From assembly GCF_001026905.1 (NCBI RefSeq), contig NZ_LAQL01000017.1:31494-95493 (forward strand): a DNA stretch of 64,000 bases. The letters are read 5' to 3'. The notes beneath the pieces are model-generated. The model was given only the letters and a program-made list of their open reading frames with translations. It was not told the DNA's origin and made no database searches. The stretch is from Kiloniella spongiae. GTDB taxonomy: Bacteria > Pseudomonadota > Alphaproteobacteria > Kiloniellales > Kiloniellaceae. This document shows positions 27,021 through 35,799 of the stretch, piece after piece. The position numbers were made by a program, and so were the translations under genes. How positions within the stretch are numbered: position 1 is the first letter of the stretch; each line of letters opens with the position of its first letter.

Positions 27021-27722
27021 CTATATACCTAGCTCTAGTGGCTTATCCAAGTGAATTCCCACGGGCGTAACATCACAGCTATAGGCAATAACCTCAACAC
27101 CCCGTGTCATTGCGATTTTAAGCGCCTCTGCATAAACCGGGTCAATATCCTTGGCGGGAACAAACACAGTGCAATCCCCTCTCTGTGTCAGATAGAACAT
27201 GACGGCTCTATGCCCTTCTTCTACCATGTCCCCCAGTTCTTGCAGATGTTTTGTTCCTCTGGCGGAAACGGCATCAGGAAACTCTGCCACGCCGGATGCT
27301 CTGCTCAAGGTAACTGATTTGATCTCCACATAGCAGTCAATTTTGTCCTCGGCTTGTAAAAAAACATCAATACGAGAATTCTGACCGTACTTAACTTCTC
27401 GTTTGATTGTTGTATAACCAGTAAGGAGTGGAATATTTCCCGCAGATATTTCTGCGAAGACAAGTTTGTTCGGGACAGCTGTATTGACCCCCACGGCTGT
27501 TTTTCCAGCAGCGCCTATTTCCCAGGTATATTTTAGTTTCCGTTTTGGATTATCTGACTCTGAAAGCCACACAGGCGAGCCAGTCTCGACAAGACCGAGC
27601 ATTGATCCAGTATTGGTTGTGTGCGCGGTAACAACTGTGCCGTCCGTCAACTCGACGTCAGCTAAAAAGCGTTTATATCTTTTTACAAGTTTTCCGGGGA
27701 TTAGAGCAGTGTCGAATTTCAT
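27021..27722 (-). CDS. sfsA: SfsA family protein (sugar fermentation stimulation)
   Basis: A 233-residue SfsA homologue. Typical segments are LIPGKLVKRYKRFLADVELTDG at the N-terminus (an OB-like nucleic-acid-binding part), HTTNTGSM, and a nuclease-like core with VEIKSVTLSR and FPDAVSARGTKHLQEL, in which D, E and K resemble a PD-(D/E)xK site. E. coli SfsA was described as affecting maltose gene expression; the biochemical role is not settled. The gene is alone and follows map at 83 bp, on the same strand. Confidence 0.92.
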   Translation of the reverse strand: MKFDTALIPGKLVKRYKRFLADVELTDGTVVTAHTTNTGSMLGLVETGSPVWLSESDNPKRKLKYTWEIGAAGKTAVGVNTAVPNKLVFAEISAGNIPLLTGYTTIKREVKYGQNSRIDVFLQAEDKIDCYVEIKSVTLSRASGVAEFPDAVSARGTKHLQELGDMVEEGHRAVMFYLTQRGDCTVFVPAKDIDPVYAEALKIAMTRGVEVIAYSCDVTPVGIHLDKPLELGI

Positions 27723-27986
27723 AAGATCCTCTTTTTAATGACCTTAGTCGTTTCGCACTTTTTATGGCAAGTGAAATTAATAAAGAACTCACACATGTTG
27801 TGTAAGATAGAGCAGTGTTGATTGAAAAGGTTCTTAGGTGCCATTTATATCACTTGCCAAAGACTTGGAAGCCAGTACAAGGTGTTGTTAACGTTTCATA
27901 CGCTGTTACTATTTATACCAATCCTGTTTAATGACAGATATTTGTTTGTCCACTGATTTACCCATTACCTTATCGGGAGAATTTTT

Positions 27987-28565
27987 ATGAATTGCCGCCA
28001 TGTTCTTACCGCTTCTGCTGTTGCAATCCTGCTTTCAGGGTGTGCTTTTGGTGGTAAAAGCGAGCAAGTGGCGCCAAAGCAATCAAAGACCTATTCATCC
28101 TCCTCTCCTGCCTTGGCTGTACCGCCAAGTGATAATTCGAACGAAGTCATTAACCAAAATGTGACTGGTACAGTAAATGAGACTGGCGATAGTCTGAGTA
28201 TCAGCGACCAACCTGTAACGAACAGCTATCCTTATGGCTCTGCAGAACCTGCACCGACACCTGCGCAGTCCCAAGGGCAACCGATTATTAAAGCACCAGA
28301 TGGAAAGCTATATTCCGCGGAAACACCTAAAGCCGAAGTTGACTATGAAAACGATGTTGCTTCCTGTCACTACTATGCAAAAGGTCTTGTTGCACACGAT
28401 GCGCGGATTGAGGATGATCGTGGTGGCAGTTTTGGGGATAGTTTAGGTGGGGGGACGTCTTCTCTTTTAACGCTGCGCCAGAATATCGATAGAAAAGATG
28501 TGAAAAAAAGACAGGCTATTCACTTCAATCGTTGTATGCAAACCAAAGGCTATTATCAGCGATAA
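27987..28565 (+). CDS. Putative lipoprotein (192 aa)
   Basis: The N-terminus carries a lipoprotein signal with the lipobox LSGC ending at Cys19, so the mature protein should be lipid-anchored, probably to the outer membrane. A Ser/Pro/Thr/Gln-rich low-complexity linker follows (about 25-110). The C-terminal part has two cysteines (VASCHYYAK and FNRCMQTKGYYQR) and a glycine-rich stretch. The ending C-M-x-x-K-G-Y is common in small envelope proteins. The function is unknown. The ATG follows a GGGAGA site. Confidence 0.8.
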   Translation: MNCRHVLTASAVAILLSGCAFGGKSEQVAPKQSKTYSSSSPALAVPPSDNSNEVINQNVTGTVNETGDSLSISDQPVTNSYPYGSAEPAPTPAQSQGQPIIKAPDGKLYSAETPKAEVDYENDVASCHYYAKGLVAHDARIEDDRGGSFGDSLGGGTSSLLTLRQNIDRKDVKKRQAIHFNRCMQTKGYYQR

Positions 28566-28774
28566 TAGTGATCCAGAATTCGTAAAAATCTATAATGGCA
28601 TTGGACTGTCTTGAAGCTTGCGTGCTCGTGGCTTGGAAAATATTGGCTCTTAAGCAATTCAGGCTATTCTCAATTCATTAGTTTGTTTCTTGGTTCATTC
28701 TACTCTCTTCTCCGGAGTATTCTTCTGGTTTGATTTCTTTACTGGAAAATAATTTCTTTCTTCAGGCGTAATCC

Positions 28775-30019
28775 ATGGTCAATTTTATTTTGGCAAATGT
28801 ACGATTTCTGGCTTTTGGTTTTGTTGTGGCGTTCGCATCGAGCTTTGGGCAAACATTCTATGTCTCTTTGTTTAACCAGGAAATACGAACCGAACTCAAT
28901 TTATCGCACGGTGATTTCGGCGCCCTTTATTCTGCCGCGACCTTGATTAGCGGTTTTGCTGTGATCTGGTTTGGCAAGCAGATTGATTATATGGATTTGC
29001 GGCTCTACAGCTATCTTGTGATCCTCGGATTGTGTATTGCTGCGTTGGGCATGGCTTTCATTCCTTCTGGCTTCCCTTTTTTGATTTTACCGTTGTTTTT
29101 CCTTGTTCGGTTATGTGGGCAAGGCCTTATGAGCCATATCTCTGTGACGGCAATGGCGCGATATTTTCACGATAACAGAGGACGGGCGATTTCTATTGCT
29201 TCGTTAGGCCTTTCGTTAGGTGAAGCAAGTCTGCCTTTGTTGACGATATGGTTGTTGAGTTGGTTAAACTGGCGTGAAGCATGGATCTTGAATGCCGGGG
29301 TTTTAGGTCTTGTTCTTATGCCTTTGGTCTTCATGCTTTTGCGTGGCCATAGTGAACGCGATGCACGTATGAATGAACAGATTAAAAGTCAGGCATTAGC
29401 ATCAGGAAACGATGATCTTCATAAACAATGGACACGCTGTGACGTCTTACGTGATCCTTCGTTTTATTTGATGTTACCGGGTTTGAGTACTTTGGCCTTT
29501 ATCGTGACCGGAATCTTTTTCCATCAAATCCATATTGTCACGGGCAAAGGGTGGTCGATGGCGTGGTTTGCTGGAAACTTTACCATATATGCGGTGATGA
29601 TAACCATCAGTGCTGTCATGGCGGGGTCTTTGGTAGATCGCTTTGGTGCTGTGCGGTTACTGGTTGTTCATATTCCCATCTTCTTGATTGGGTTATTGTT
29701 TCTTGGGTTATCAGAACATCTATATGCGGCAACTCTTTTTATGAGTTTTATCGGTATTTCTGTCGGCTTTGGGTCGACAGTGACGAGCGCAATATGGGCT
29801 GAAATTTATGGTACCAGACACATTGGGGCGATACGTGCGATGGCAATGTCTGTTTCTGTTCTGGCCTCTGCTCTTTCCCCCGTGCTTTTCGGATGGCTCT
29901 TTGACCTCGGTGTTTCGTCCGAGGCTGTTGTTATGGGGTGTGTTGTCTGGTGTGTGTTCGCTACTCTGTGTCTTCGGGGCGCGCAGAGGCAATTTTTAAA
30001 AAGAAGAGTTGGCAAGTAA
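28775..30019 (+). CDS. MFS transporter
   Basis: A 414-residue major facilitator with about twelve membrane segments in two halves. The loop between helices 2 and 3 reads GKQIDYMDLR, a degenerate form of the family's G-x-x-x-D-R-x-G-R-R signature, and the second half has GSLVDRFGAVR. The N-terminus with an SSFGQTF segment resembles carboxylate or drug-type MFS proteins, but the substrate cannot be assigned. It stands alone, with a 209-bp upstream gap. Confidence 0.87.
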   Translation: MVNFILANVRFLAFGFVVAFASSFGQTFYVSLFNQEIRTELNLSHGDFGALYSAATLISGFAVIWFGKQIDYMDLRLYSYLVILGLCIAALGMAFIPSGFPFLILPLFFLVRLCGQGLMSHISVTAMARYFHDNRGRAISIASLGLSLGEASLPLLTIWLLSWLNWREAWILNAGVLGLVLMPLVFMLLRGHSERDARMNEQIKSQALASGNDDLHKQWTRCDVLRDPSFYLMLPGLSTLAFIVTGIFFHQIHIVTGKGWSMAWFAGNFTIYAVMITISAVMAGSLVDRFGAVRLLVVHIPIFLIGLLFLGLSEHLYAATLFMSFIGISVGFGSTVTSAIWAEIYGTRHIGAIRAMAMSVSVLASALSPVLFGWLFDLGVSSEAVVMGCVVWCVFATLCLRGAQRQFLKRRVGK

Positions 30020-30208
30020 ACAATGTTTTTTGTTTGATAACAATCGACATCAACGCATCAGGGTAACTTTAATTTTCTAGAAATTCAGAGAAGATTGTTG
30101 TTCCCAAGGGGCATTCTTTGTAGCCTGATTAACTAGCTTGTGCGATTTTTCTGCACTTTTTACCTCTTACCATTTGCCCTCTTATTATTTGTAAGGATTG
30201 AGATTATT

Positions 30209-30658
30209 ATGAATTGGAAGATCTATTTATCTGGTGAAATTCATACGAACTGGCGCGAAGAAATTGAACAGCAGGTAAAGGTCTTGGACTTACCTGTCGA
30301 AATCTATGCGCCAGTTACCGATCACGCGTCTTCTGATGACTGTGGTGTCTCTATTCTCGGGGCAGAAGAAGATAAGTTCTGGCATGATCATAAGGGGGCA
30401 AAGGTAAACGCAATCCGTACCCGAACACTGATTGAAAAGTCCGATGTTGTGGTGGTTTGCTTTGGCGAGAAATATAAACAGTGGAATGCTGCCTTTGATG
30501 CTGGCTATGCCTCTGCATTGGGAAAATCGCTTATTATTATGCACGGCCCCGATCATCAGCATGCTTTAAAAGAAGTTGATGCTGCTGCACTGGCGGTTAC
30601 ACGAACACCGAAGGAGGTTGTTAATGTTTTGAGCTATGTGATCCGTGGAGAGCTTTGA
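30209..30658 (+). CDS. ytoQ: YtoQ family protein
   Basis: A 149-residue cytoplasmic protein matching the YtoQ family: SGEIHTNWREEIEQQ at the start, APVTDH, WHDHKGAKVNAIRTRTLIEK, and YKQWNAAFDAGYASALGK. It resembles nucleoside 2-deoxyribosyltransferase-like folds, but the activity is undetermined. I use the ATG at 30209 with AAGGA upstream; the frame remains open to 30140 but the extra N-terminus is not part of the family. Confidence 0.88.
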   Translation: MNWKIYLSGEIHTNWREEIEQQVKVLDLPVEIYAPVTDHASSDDCGVSILGAEEDKFWHDHKGAKVNAIRTRTLIEKSDVVVVCFGEKYKQWNAAFDAGYASALGKSLIIMHGPDHQHALKEVDAAALAVTRTPKEVVNVLSYVIRGEL

Positions 30659-30721
30659 TTTGCCTGATGATGTTGATTTGAAAAGATGACAACCAGAGTA
30701 GGCAAGGGGCAACGGGATAAG

Positions 30722-31447
30722 ATGGAACGAATTTACACGGCATGTCTGATCATTATCGGAAATGAAATTCTTTCAGGACGAACACAGGATTCAAATCTTG
30801 CATTCCTTGGGGAAAAGTTGAATGAAATCGGTATAAGAATGGACGAAGCCAGAGTAGTGCCTGACATTCCGGAGCGGGTCATGCACACAGTTAATGAAGT
30901 TCGAAGTGCTTTTGACTATGTCTTTACCACAGGTGGAATTGGTCCAACCCATGACGATATTACATCACAATGCGTTGCAGATTCTTTTGATGTTCCCTTA
31001 ATTCTTCATCCTGATGCACACAAGGCTATGTTGTCTTTTTATGGTCAAGAGCAGTTAACCGAGGCGCGTTTGCGTATGGCTCATGTGCCCGAAGGTGCCA
31101 AGCTTATTGAGAATGACATATCCATTGCGCCGGGATATCAAATTGAAAACGTTTTTGTTATGGCTGGCGTGCCCAAGATAATGCAGTCGATGTTTTCTAA
31201 ATTAGCGCCGGGGCTTACAGGCGGGAAACCGATGGTTTCAAGGACTTTGACGTCGCATGCAAAAGAGGGTGAAATTGCCAAAGATCTTGGTGATATTCAA
31301 AGAAAATTCCCTGATGTCGATGTTGGCAGCTATCCATTTATGGGGCGAGGCGGAACAGGTGTGCGTATCGTGATGCGCTCTACGGATGAGAATCTACTCA
31401 TGCAGTGTGAAGAAGCAATTGATGCTGTCCTGAACAGCTATACTTAG
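30722..31447 (+). CDS. Molybdopterin-binding CinA/MoaB-type protein
   Basis: A MoCF_biosynth-domain protein of about 241 residues. The motifs GNEILSGRTQDSNLAFL and TTGGIGPTHDDIT are those of the CinA N-terminal domain, which in CinA has been linked to pyridine nucleotide and competence-related roles. The C-terminal nicotinamide-nucleotide amidase domain of full CinA is missing, as in many alphaproteobacterial stand-alone proteins. The chosen ATG at 30722 has a GGGAT purine site; a longer start at 30686 is possible. The gap to the upstream ytoQ is 63 bp. Confidence 0.87.
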   Translation: MERIYTACLIIIGNEILSGRTQDSNLAFLGEKLNEIGIRMDEARVVPDIPERVMHTVNEVRSAFDYVFTTGGIGPTHDDITSQCVADSFDVPLILHPDAHKAMLSFYGQEQLTEARLRMAHVPEGAKLIENDISIAPGYQIENVFVMAGVPKIMQSMFSKLAPGLTGGKPMVSRTLTSHAKEGEIAKDLGDIQRKFPDVDVGSYPFMGRGGTGVRIVMRSTDENLLMQCEEAIDAVLNSYT

Positions 31448-31705
31448 CCAATTGAACACGGCACTCTTTTTATTTTTATTGATAAAGTTGGGTGCTTTGA
31501 TTGGGTAAGAATTGAATAAGTAGAGTGATGTAAAAAGAGGTACACTTAAATATATTAACTATATTTGCGACTATAAAAATACCAATAATGTAGTGCTCTT
31601 TATCATTAGGTTGTTTATTTTCTTGTTATTTTTACACTTTTGGTTCATTTTAAAGTATATGGGATTTTATGAAAATGCACTGAAGTCGACGGGGGATCGA
31701 TAGAA

Positions 31706-32041
31706 ATGCAAGACGCATTAAAAGTAAACATAGAAGAACGCCGTGGCAAGGCACGAATTGGGGCTGCCTTGAGTGGCAGCTTGAAGTTTGGTCCGGAACT
31801 ATCGACCAACTGTGAAGTTGTGGATGTTTCTGTGACTGGAGTGAAGGTTCAACTTGCTGATACTGTTCCTTTAAACAGTGAAGTTACACTCATTCTTCCA
31901 GGATCCGTACATTTTGGTGGCGAGGTAATGTGGCGTCATGGGCTGCAGGTGGGGTTGAAGTTTAGGAATTCGCCTGAAAAAATAGCCGAGCGCTTGTCTG
32001 GGTTTCTTAACCGTGACGATATGCGGGTTTTACATAGTTAA
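31706..32041 (+). CDS. PilZ domain protein
   Basis: A single-domain PilZ protein of 111 residues, expected to bind cyclic di-GMP. Both ligand motifs are present: R-R-G-K-A-R at 12-17 (RxxxR) and D-V-S-V-T-G at about 43-48 (D/NxSxxG). Stand-alone PilZ proteins act as adaptors that pass the c-di-GMP signal to a partner, often in motility or exopolysaccharide control; the partner is not visible here. The upstream gap of about 258 bp is AT-rich, and a bidirectional terminator follows. Confidence 0.88.
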   Translation: MQDALKVNIEERRGKARIGAALSGSLKFGPELSTNCEVVDVSVTGVKVQLADTVPLNSEVTLILPGSVHFGGEVMWRHGLQVGLKFRNSPEKIAERLSGFLNRDDMRVLHS

Positions 32042-32071
32042 GCAAAACTGTTTATATTTAGCATGAAAATA

Positions 32072-32108
32072 TAAAGCTCTTCTGATCAAGAAGAGCTTTA
32101 TTTGTTTT
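32072..32108. terminator. Bidirectional terminator
   Basis: TAAAGCTCTTCT (32072-32083) pairs with AGAAGAGCTTTA (32089-32100); TTTGTTTT follows on the plus strand. It sits between the PilZ gene and the stop of the convergent AIG2-like gene. Confidence 0.85.
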
Positions 32109-32646
32109 AGCAGGCTAGCGAAGAACCTGTTTCAGTCCTATCTTGATCGTATTCCAGAACAAGCTCATCCCAAAGGCGCAAGGCTTCGGGTAATGTCATT
32201 TTTCCGTATGCTTCCATAAAGCGTTTTGCGAGTGGTAAAAACACTGCTTTATCTTTCTTCTGCCAGATATTTAAGTGCCACTTCTGACCGGATGATGCAA
32301 TGCCTTCGCCTGTTGCAAAACCGAGAGCGGCAATCTCTTGCCCATTTTTTTGTAAGGTGAAACGGACAAAGTCATACTCACCTGTTTCATAAAAAAGAAT
32401 GCGGTCGATATCATCAGAGGACAGTGTCTCTGCGATTAATACGTCGGCCTGCTTACCTGGGCTTGGAATAAGAACCGGATAGCTTTCTTTTGCTTCTCGC
32501 TCGCATTGATACCCGAGAAGGACACCTTGTTTGAAATGTTGAATATCAATTGAACGTCCCAAGACAATTTCAAGGACATCTTGGTCCATCAGCGAGCCAA
32601 AGAAGAAAAGAGGTAAAGTGGTGTCATGTGTATTTTTCTCAGGCAT
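32107..32646 (-). CDS. Gamma-glutamylcyclotransferase/AIG2-like protein
   Basis: A 179-residue protein with the AIG2/GGCT opening FFFGSLMD, a substrate-phosphate-binding loop near the start. The internal YETGEYDFVRFTL segment holds the Glu typically used as general base in the fold. Relatives cyclise gamma-glutamyl compounds or process ADP-ribose or small conjugates; the substrate is unknown. No good ribosome binding site precedes the ATG at 32646. The start region is duplicated in tandem upstream (see the 16-nt repeats), giving two overlapping short reading frames. Confidence 0.8.
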   Translation of the reverse strand: MPEKNTHDTTLPLFFFGSLMDQDVLEIVLGRSIDIQHFKQGVLLGYQCEREAKESYPVLIPSPGKQADVLIAETLSSDDIDRILFYETGEYDFVRFTLQKNGQEIAALGFATGEGIASSGQKWHLNIWQKKDKAVFLPLAKRFMEAYGKMTLPEALRLWDELVLEYDQDRTETGSSLAC

Positions 32647-32688
32647 ACTGTATCTCAGGCATATTGTATCTCGGGCATGTTGAAGCTT
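32641..32688 (-). repeat. Three 16-nt tandem repeats over the start codon of the AIG2-like gene
   Basis: AGGCATACTGTATCTC, AGGCATATTGTATCTC and GGGCATGTTG... follow each other at 32641, 32657 and 32673 (plus strand). On the minus strand each unit supplies an ATGCC(T/C)GAG. The ATGs at 32678 and 32662 each open a 7-codon frame (M-P-E-I-Q-Y-A); the second runs over the true start at 32646. Confidence 0.75.
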
Positions 32689-32794
32689 GGGAAATTTTTC
32701 TTTTTATGCAAATCTCTTTGTTAAAATTGTAAATACAAATTCAAAAGAGAGCAGGGATGTGTTCTAGCAACGATCTCTTCTGCAAAAGGAAGAG

Positions 32795-33134
32795 TGGTGC
32801 GGACGGCGGGACTTGAACCCGCACGGCCGAAGCCAACGGATTTTCATACCATCTACAGCTTTCGCTGCCACGCCTTTGATGCAAGCACCGCGCGTTTGTG
32901 GTCTGGACTATCCCTTCACCATAACAAGGCCTAACTCACTGATCCTTGCCGTAGGTGCTGCCCGTCTAGTCTCTACACCTTCCCAAATCTTTTTCAAGTC
33001 TTGGGCTTGGCTCGGGATTGGCATCATCTTGCGATCTAAGCTTTCCCCGAATTTGAGCAGTTCTACTCTCTAGGTTTCCCCAAAGGCACTCAATTTTTTA
33101 AGTCCGTCGTGTCTACCAATTCCACCACGTCCGC
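32795..33134 (-). tRNA. tRNA-Leu(UAA), split by a group I intron
   Basis: The minus-strand exons are 33134-33100 (35 nt) and 32844-32795 (50 nt, with encoded CCA). The joined RNA of 85 nt folds as a class II leucine tRNA. It has a perfect 7-bp acceptor stem GCGGACG/CGTCCGC, the D-arm segment GGTAGACA, a 5-bp anticodon stem ACGGA/TCCGT with loop CTTAAAA (anticodon UAA), a long variable arm with a TTCG loop, and the T-arm GCGGGTTCAAGTCCCGC. The intron interrupts the anticodon after U34. This is the tRNA for UUA codons and possibly essential, so splicing must be efficient. Confidence 0.95.
32845..33099 (-). ncRNA. Group I intron in the tRNA-Leu(UAA) anticodon loop
   Basis: About 255 nt on the minus strand. 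The 5' exon ends in U34 (33100), and exon ACUU pairs with intron GAGU (33091-33088), placing the required U-G wobble at the splice site (P1). The intron ends in G (32845), the expected omega-G. In the core, AGACTA within GAGACTAGACGG (about 32962-32973) and TAGTCC within GGGATAGTCC (about 32904-32914) match the R and S elements that form P7 in tRNA-Leu IC3 introns. No endonuclease reading frame is present. Self-splicing is expected from the class but not shown. Confidence 0.9.
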
Positions 33135-33298
33135 ACGTGTTGTCTAGGACACTCTATGGGGAAATCTCTCGCCCGAAAGCGTCTTTATGTCAATGATTCG
33201 TTTTTGGGATTTAAAACTTTTTTGATTTTTTTCCAAATACAGTATGTGTTCTTTCAAAGAAGCAAGAATTTGATTTTCAACGAAATTAAAGTTTATGA

Positions 33299-34315
33299 TC
33301 AGCTGTCTTCGTTTTGTGTGTTGTTATCAAAGTCGCCTGTGTTGTGGTTGTTACTAACAATTTCACCTCTTTCTTTGGCCCTGTCCAAATCAACTTGTAC
33401 GTTGGGAACAAAATCATCAGCGGTGGCTTCATCAAGTAACCATTCCCGAAAAACCTTGATCTTGGTGATCTCGGACGTGCTTTGCGGGGTGACGACATAG
33501 TATTGATAAGTTGATGGTGTTTTCGGGCCAAAAGGACACACCAATCGACCAGCCTTTAGATCATCATAGGTGAGTGATGTACGGCCCAAGGCGATTCCTT
33601 GCCCCTCTATGGCTGCTTGTAGAATAAGGCCGGAATCATTGTACCCCGGCCCCTTGTCGGGATCTATGTCAGTGACGCCGGCAATATGTAACCAACGACG
33701 CCAGTTAACAGCGAAAGGTTCTTCGCCAACATCATCATGAAGTAATGTATGATATTTGAGATCATTTGGTGTACGAAGGGGTAATGATCCTTTAAGCAGA
33801 TGAGGGCTACAGACGACAAGGCTCTCGTCTTCCATCATTTTGTCCACACGACAGCCCGGGTATTGTCCTGCACCAAATCGGATTGCCAAATCCACATCGT
33901 CGCGTGAAAAATTACTTTTGGTAATGGTTGCCGAAACGAGAATATCGATTTCAGGGTGTTTTCGCCGGAATTTGGGAAGGCGTGGCAATAACCACTTTGC
34001 AGCGAAGGATGGCATGACAGAAACTTTAAGAGTGCCACGGTCCCCGCCATCATAAAGCTTCTGGGTTGTTGATTTTATAATGTCAAAAGCTTCACTGACA
34101 GCAGGTAACAGAATTTGTGCTTCGTCCGTAAGAATAAGGCGTCGATTCATTCTACGGAAAAGTTGAATTCCTAGATGATCTTCGAGTGATTTGATTTGAT
34201 GGCTAACAGCTGCCTGTGTCACAAAAAGCTCTTGTGCCGCTTTCGTAAATGAAAGTTGGCGGGCCGCGGCTTCAAAGGCGCGCAAGGCGTTCAATGGTGG
34301 GAGTGGTCTCAGCAT
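33299..34315 (-). CDS. LysR family regulator, GcvA type
   Basis: A 338-residue regulator whose opening PLPPLNALRAFEAAARQLSFTKAAQEL and VTQAAVSHQIKSLE is the pattern of the GcvA branch common in alphaproteobacteria. The effector domain follows (about 92-300), then a short acidic Asn-rich tail. It is divergent from the DUF1127 gene at 34458 with 142 bp between. A GcvA-like LysR next to a DUF1127 protein is a frequent arrangement in this class. It may regulate that gene; the glycine-cleavage role of E. coli GcvA should not be assumed. Confidence 0.9.
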   Translation of the reverse strand: MLRPLPPLNALRAFEAAARQLSFTKAAQELFVTQAAVSHQIKSLEDHLGIQLFRRMNRRLILTDEAQILLPAVSEAFDIIKSTTQKLYDGGDRGTLKVSVMPSFAAKWLLPRLPKFRRKHPEIDILVSATITKSNFSRDDVDLAIRFGAGQYPGCRVDKMMEDESLVVCSPHLLKGSLPLRTPNDLKYHTLLHDDVGEEPFAVNWRRWLHIAGVTDIDPDKGPGYNDSGLILQAAIEGQGIALGRTSLTYDDLKAGRLVCPFGPKTPSTYQYYVVTPQSTSEITKIKVFREWLLDEATADDFVPNVQVDLDRAKERGEIVSNNHNTGDFDNNTQNEDS

Positions 34316-34457
34316 GATTTCACATTATAAAATCTAATCCGATATATGAAATAACATCGTTTGAGATTGAAATCAAACAGTCATATTTTAGCTATATCAA
34401 AGAACACAGAGAACAATAGCCCACTTGGGCGGTTTATTTCAGATAAGGAGAACTGTT

Positions 34458-34694
34458 ATGGCAAATGTAACAATGCACAAAACCTATACTTTTGGTATGT
34501 TGCACAAAAATAAGCCGGGCGTATCCTTTTTGAAGGCGCCTATTACCAGCACCACCCAGAAACTGATTACATGGCAAGAGCGTTTAAACGAGCGTGCAAA
34601 CCTTCGAGATGCCGATGCCCATCTGTTGTTGGATATGGGAATTTCTGCCGGGGCTGCACAACGCGAAGCATCTAAACCATTCTGGATTAGCTAA
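34458..34694 (+). CDS. DUF1127 domain small protein
   Basis: A 78-residue protein ending in a DUF1127-type helix pair: WQERLNERANLRDADAHLLLDMGIS, with the conserved W at the start and L-L-D-M-G-I at the end. Such short arginine-rich proteins in alphaproteobacteria affect phosphate, carbon or RNA metabolism and some bind RNA; the role here is unknown. The ATG at 34458 has a strong AAGGAG site 7 bp upstream, so the earlier in-frame start is rejected. A hairpin terminator follows. Confidence 0.85.
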   Translation: MANVTMHKTYTFGMLHKNKPGVSFLKAPITSTTQKLITWQERLNERANLRDADAHLLLDMGISAGAAQREASKPFWIS

Positions 34695-34764
34695 TAAGAA
34701 TTACCCTGCCCCGACCGCGCTATCGGGTTCTTCTGAAAAGAAGGTAGCGTAACTTCCCTTGTGG

Positions 34765-34826
34765 AACTTTATAAAGCCCGTTAATTGCTCGCCGACAGCT
34801 ATTAGCGGGCTTTTAAAGTTTTTTAA
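34765..34826 (+). terminator. Terminator after the DUF1127 gene
   Basis: AAAGCCCGTTA (34773-34783) pairs with TAGCGGGCTTT (34803-34813) with one G-U; an outer AACTTTA/TAAAGTT extension is followed by TTTTTT. Confidence 0.8.
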
Positions 34827-34873
34827 GTGCTGTTTGGTTTGATGCGAATGCAGTGATCGTGTGTAGGTGATTA

Positions 34874-35641
34874 TCAGGGAAGGAACTGTTCGCGGATAAT
34901 ACGTTCTTCCAGGTTATGCTCTTCATCAAAAAGAAGGTTCATATCCACGCTATTGTCCTGACGCACACTGACACGTTTGACGTGTTTGATTTCCGTGAAG
35001 TCAGCCGTTGCCGATATGGGGCGCTTTTCAGTGTCCAGGGTTCTAAAGGTAACCTCTGCTGTTGCAGGAAGGAGGGCCCCTCGCCATCGTCTTGGCCTAA
35101 AAGCACTAATGGGTGTCATGGCAAGAAGAGAAGCGCCGATGGGAACGATAGGTCCATGAGCAGACAGATTATAAGCTGTGCTGCCAGCGGGAGTTGATAA
35201 AATAACACCGTCGCAGACCAGTTCTTGCATGCGTTCTATGCCATCGATGTCGATGCCGACACTTGCTGCCTGACGGCTATCCCGATGTAGAGAGACTTCA
35301 TTGATAGCTAGTGCTTCAAACTTTTGCCCGCTGACCGTCTCAACAGACATACGGAGCGGGTGCAAGGTAATTTTTACGGCTTTTTCAATGCGTATATCAA
35401 GTTGATCTTCGTTATACTCGTTTAGTAGAAAGCCAATGGTGCCACGGTTCATGCCATAGATCGGAACGTCTAAGCCAATGAATTGATGTAGAGTTTCCAG
35501 CATGAAACCATCGCCGCCTAAGGCAACAATCACATCTGCTTCGTCTGGGGAGACAGCTTTGTATTTATTCTCCAGGCATTCTAATGCATTGGTTGCACGT
35601 TCTGTTTCAGAAGCAACAAATGCGACACGTTTTCTGCTCAT
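34874..35641 (-). CDS. nadK: NAD kinase
   Basis: Phosphorylates NAD+ to NADP+ with ATP. The 255 residues contain the diagnostic GGDG (in [10 protein letters not shown], about 41-50), the N-E motif in [10 protein letters not shown], and the [18 protein letters not shown] segment that shapes the active site. The length is typical for the compact alphaproteobacterial form. It is monocistronic and divergent from the secreted-protein gene at 35800. Confidence 0.95.
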   Translation of the reverse strand: MSRKRVAFVASETERATNALECLENKYKAVSPDEADVIVALGGDGFMLETLHQFIGLDVPIYGMNRGTIGFLLNEYNEDQLDIRIEKAVKITLHPLRMSVETVSGQKFEALAINEVSLHRDSRQAASVGIDIDGIERMQELVCDGVILSTPAGSTAYNLSAHGPIVPIGASLLAMTPISAFRPRRWRGALLPATAEVTFRTLDTEKRPISATADFTEIKHVKRVSVRQDNSVDMNLLFDEEHNLEERIIREQFLP

Positions 35642-35799
35642 CGTTTTTTTCTCATGGCAGCGAGCCTTTTCCGTAAAACATCACAAACATTACTGATATG
35701 TATTTCACAAATAATAACAATAGACTGACAGCCACTTGCAGCGGTGTCAAAATGTCTGATACTGATTGATACATAAAATATTCAAAAGGGGAGTTTATT

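Noticed and set aside
32813..33073. 86-codon plus-strand open frame over the split tRNA
   Set aside because: It is the antisense of the tRNA exon and group I intron, not a protein gene and not a homing endonuclease.
33156..33500. 114-codon plus-strand open frame after the tRNA
   Set aside because: Most of it is antisense to the end of the GcvA-type regulator; no ribosome binding site or family resemblance.
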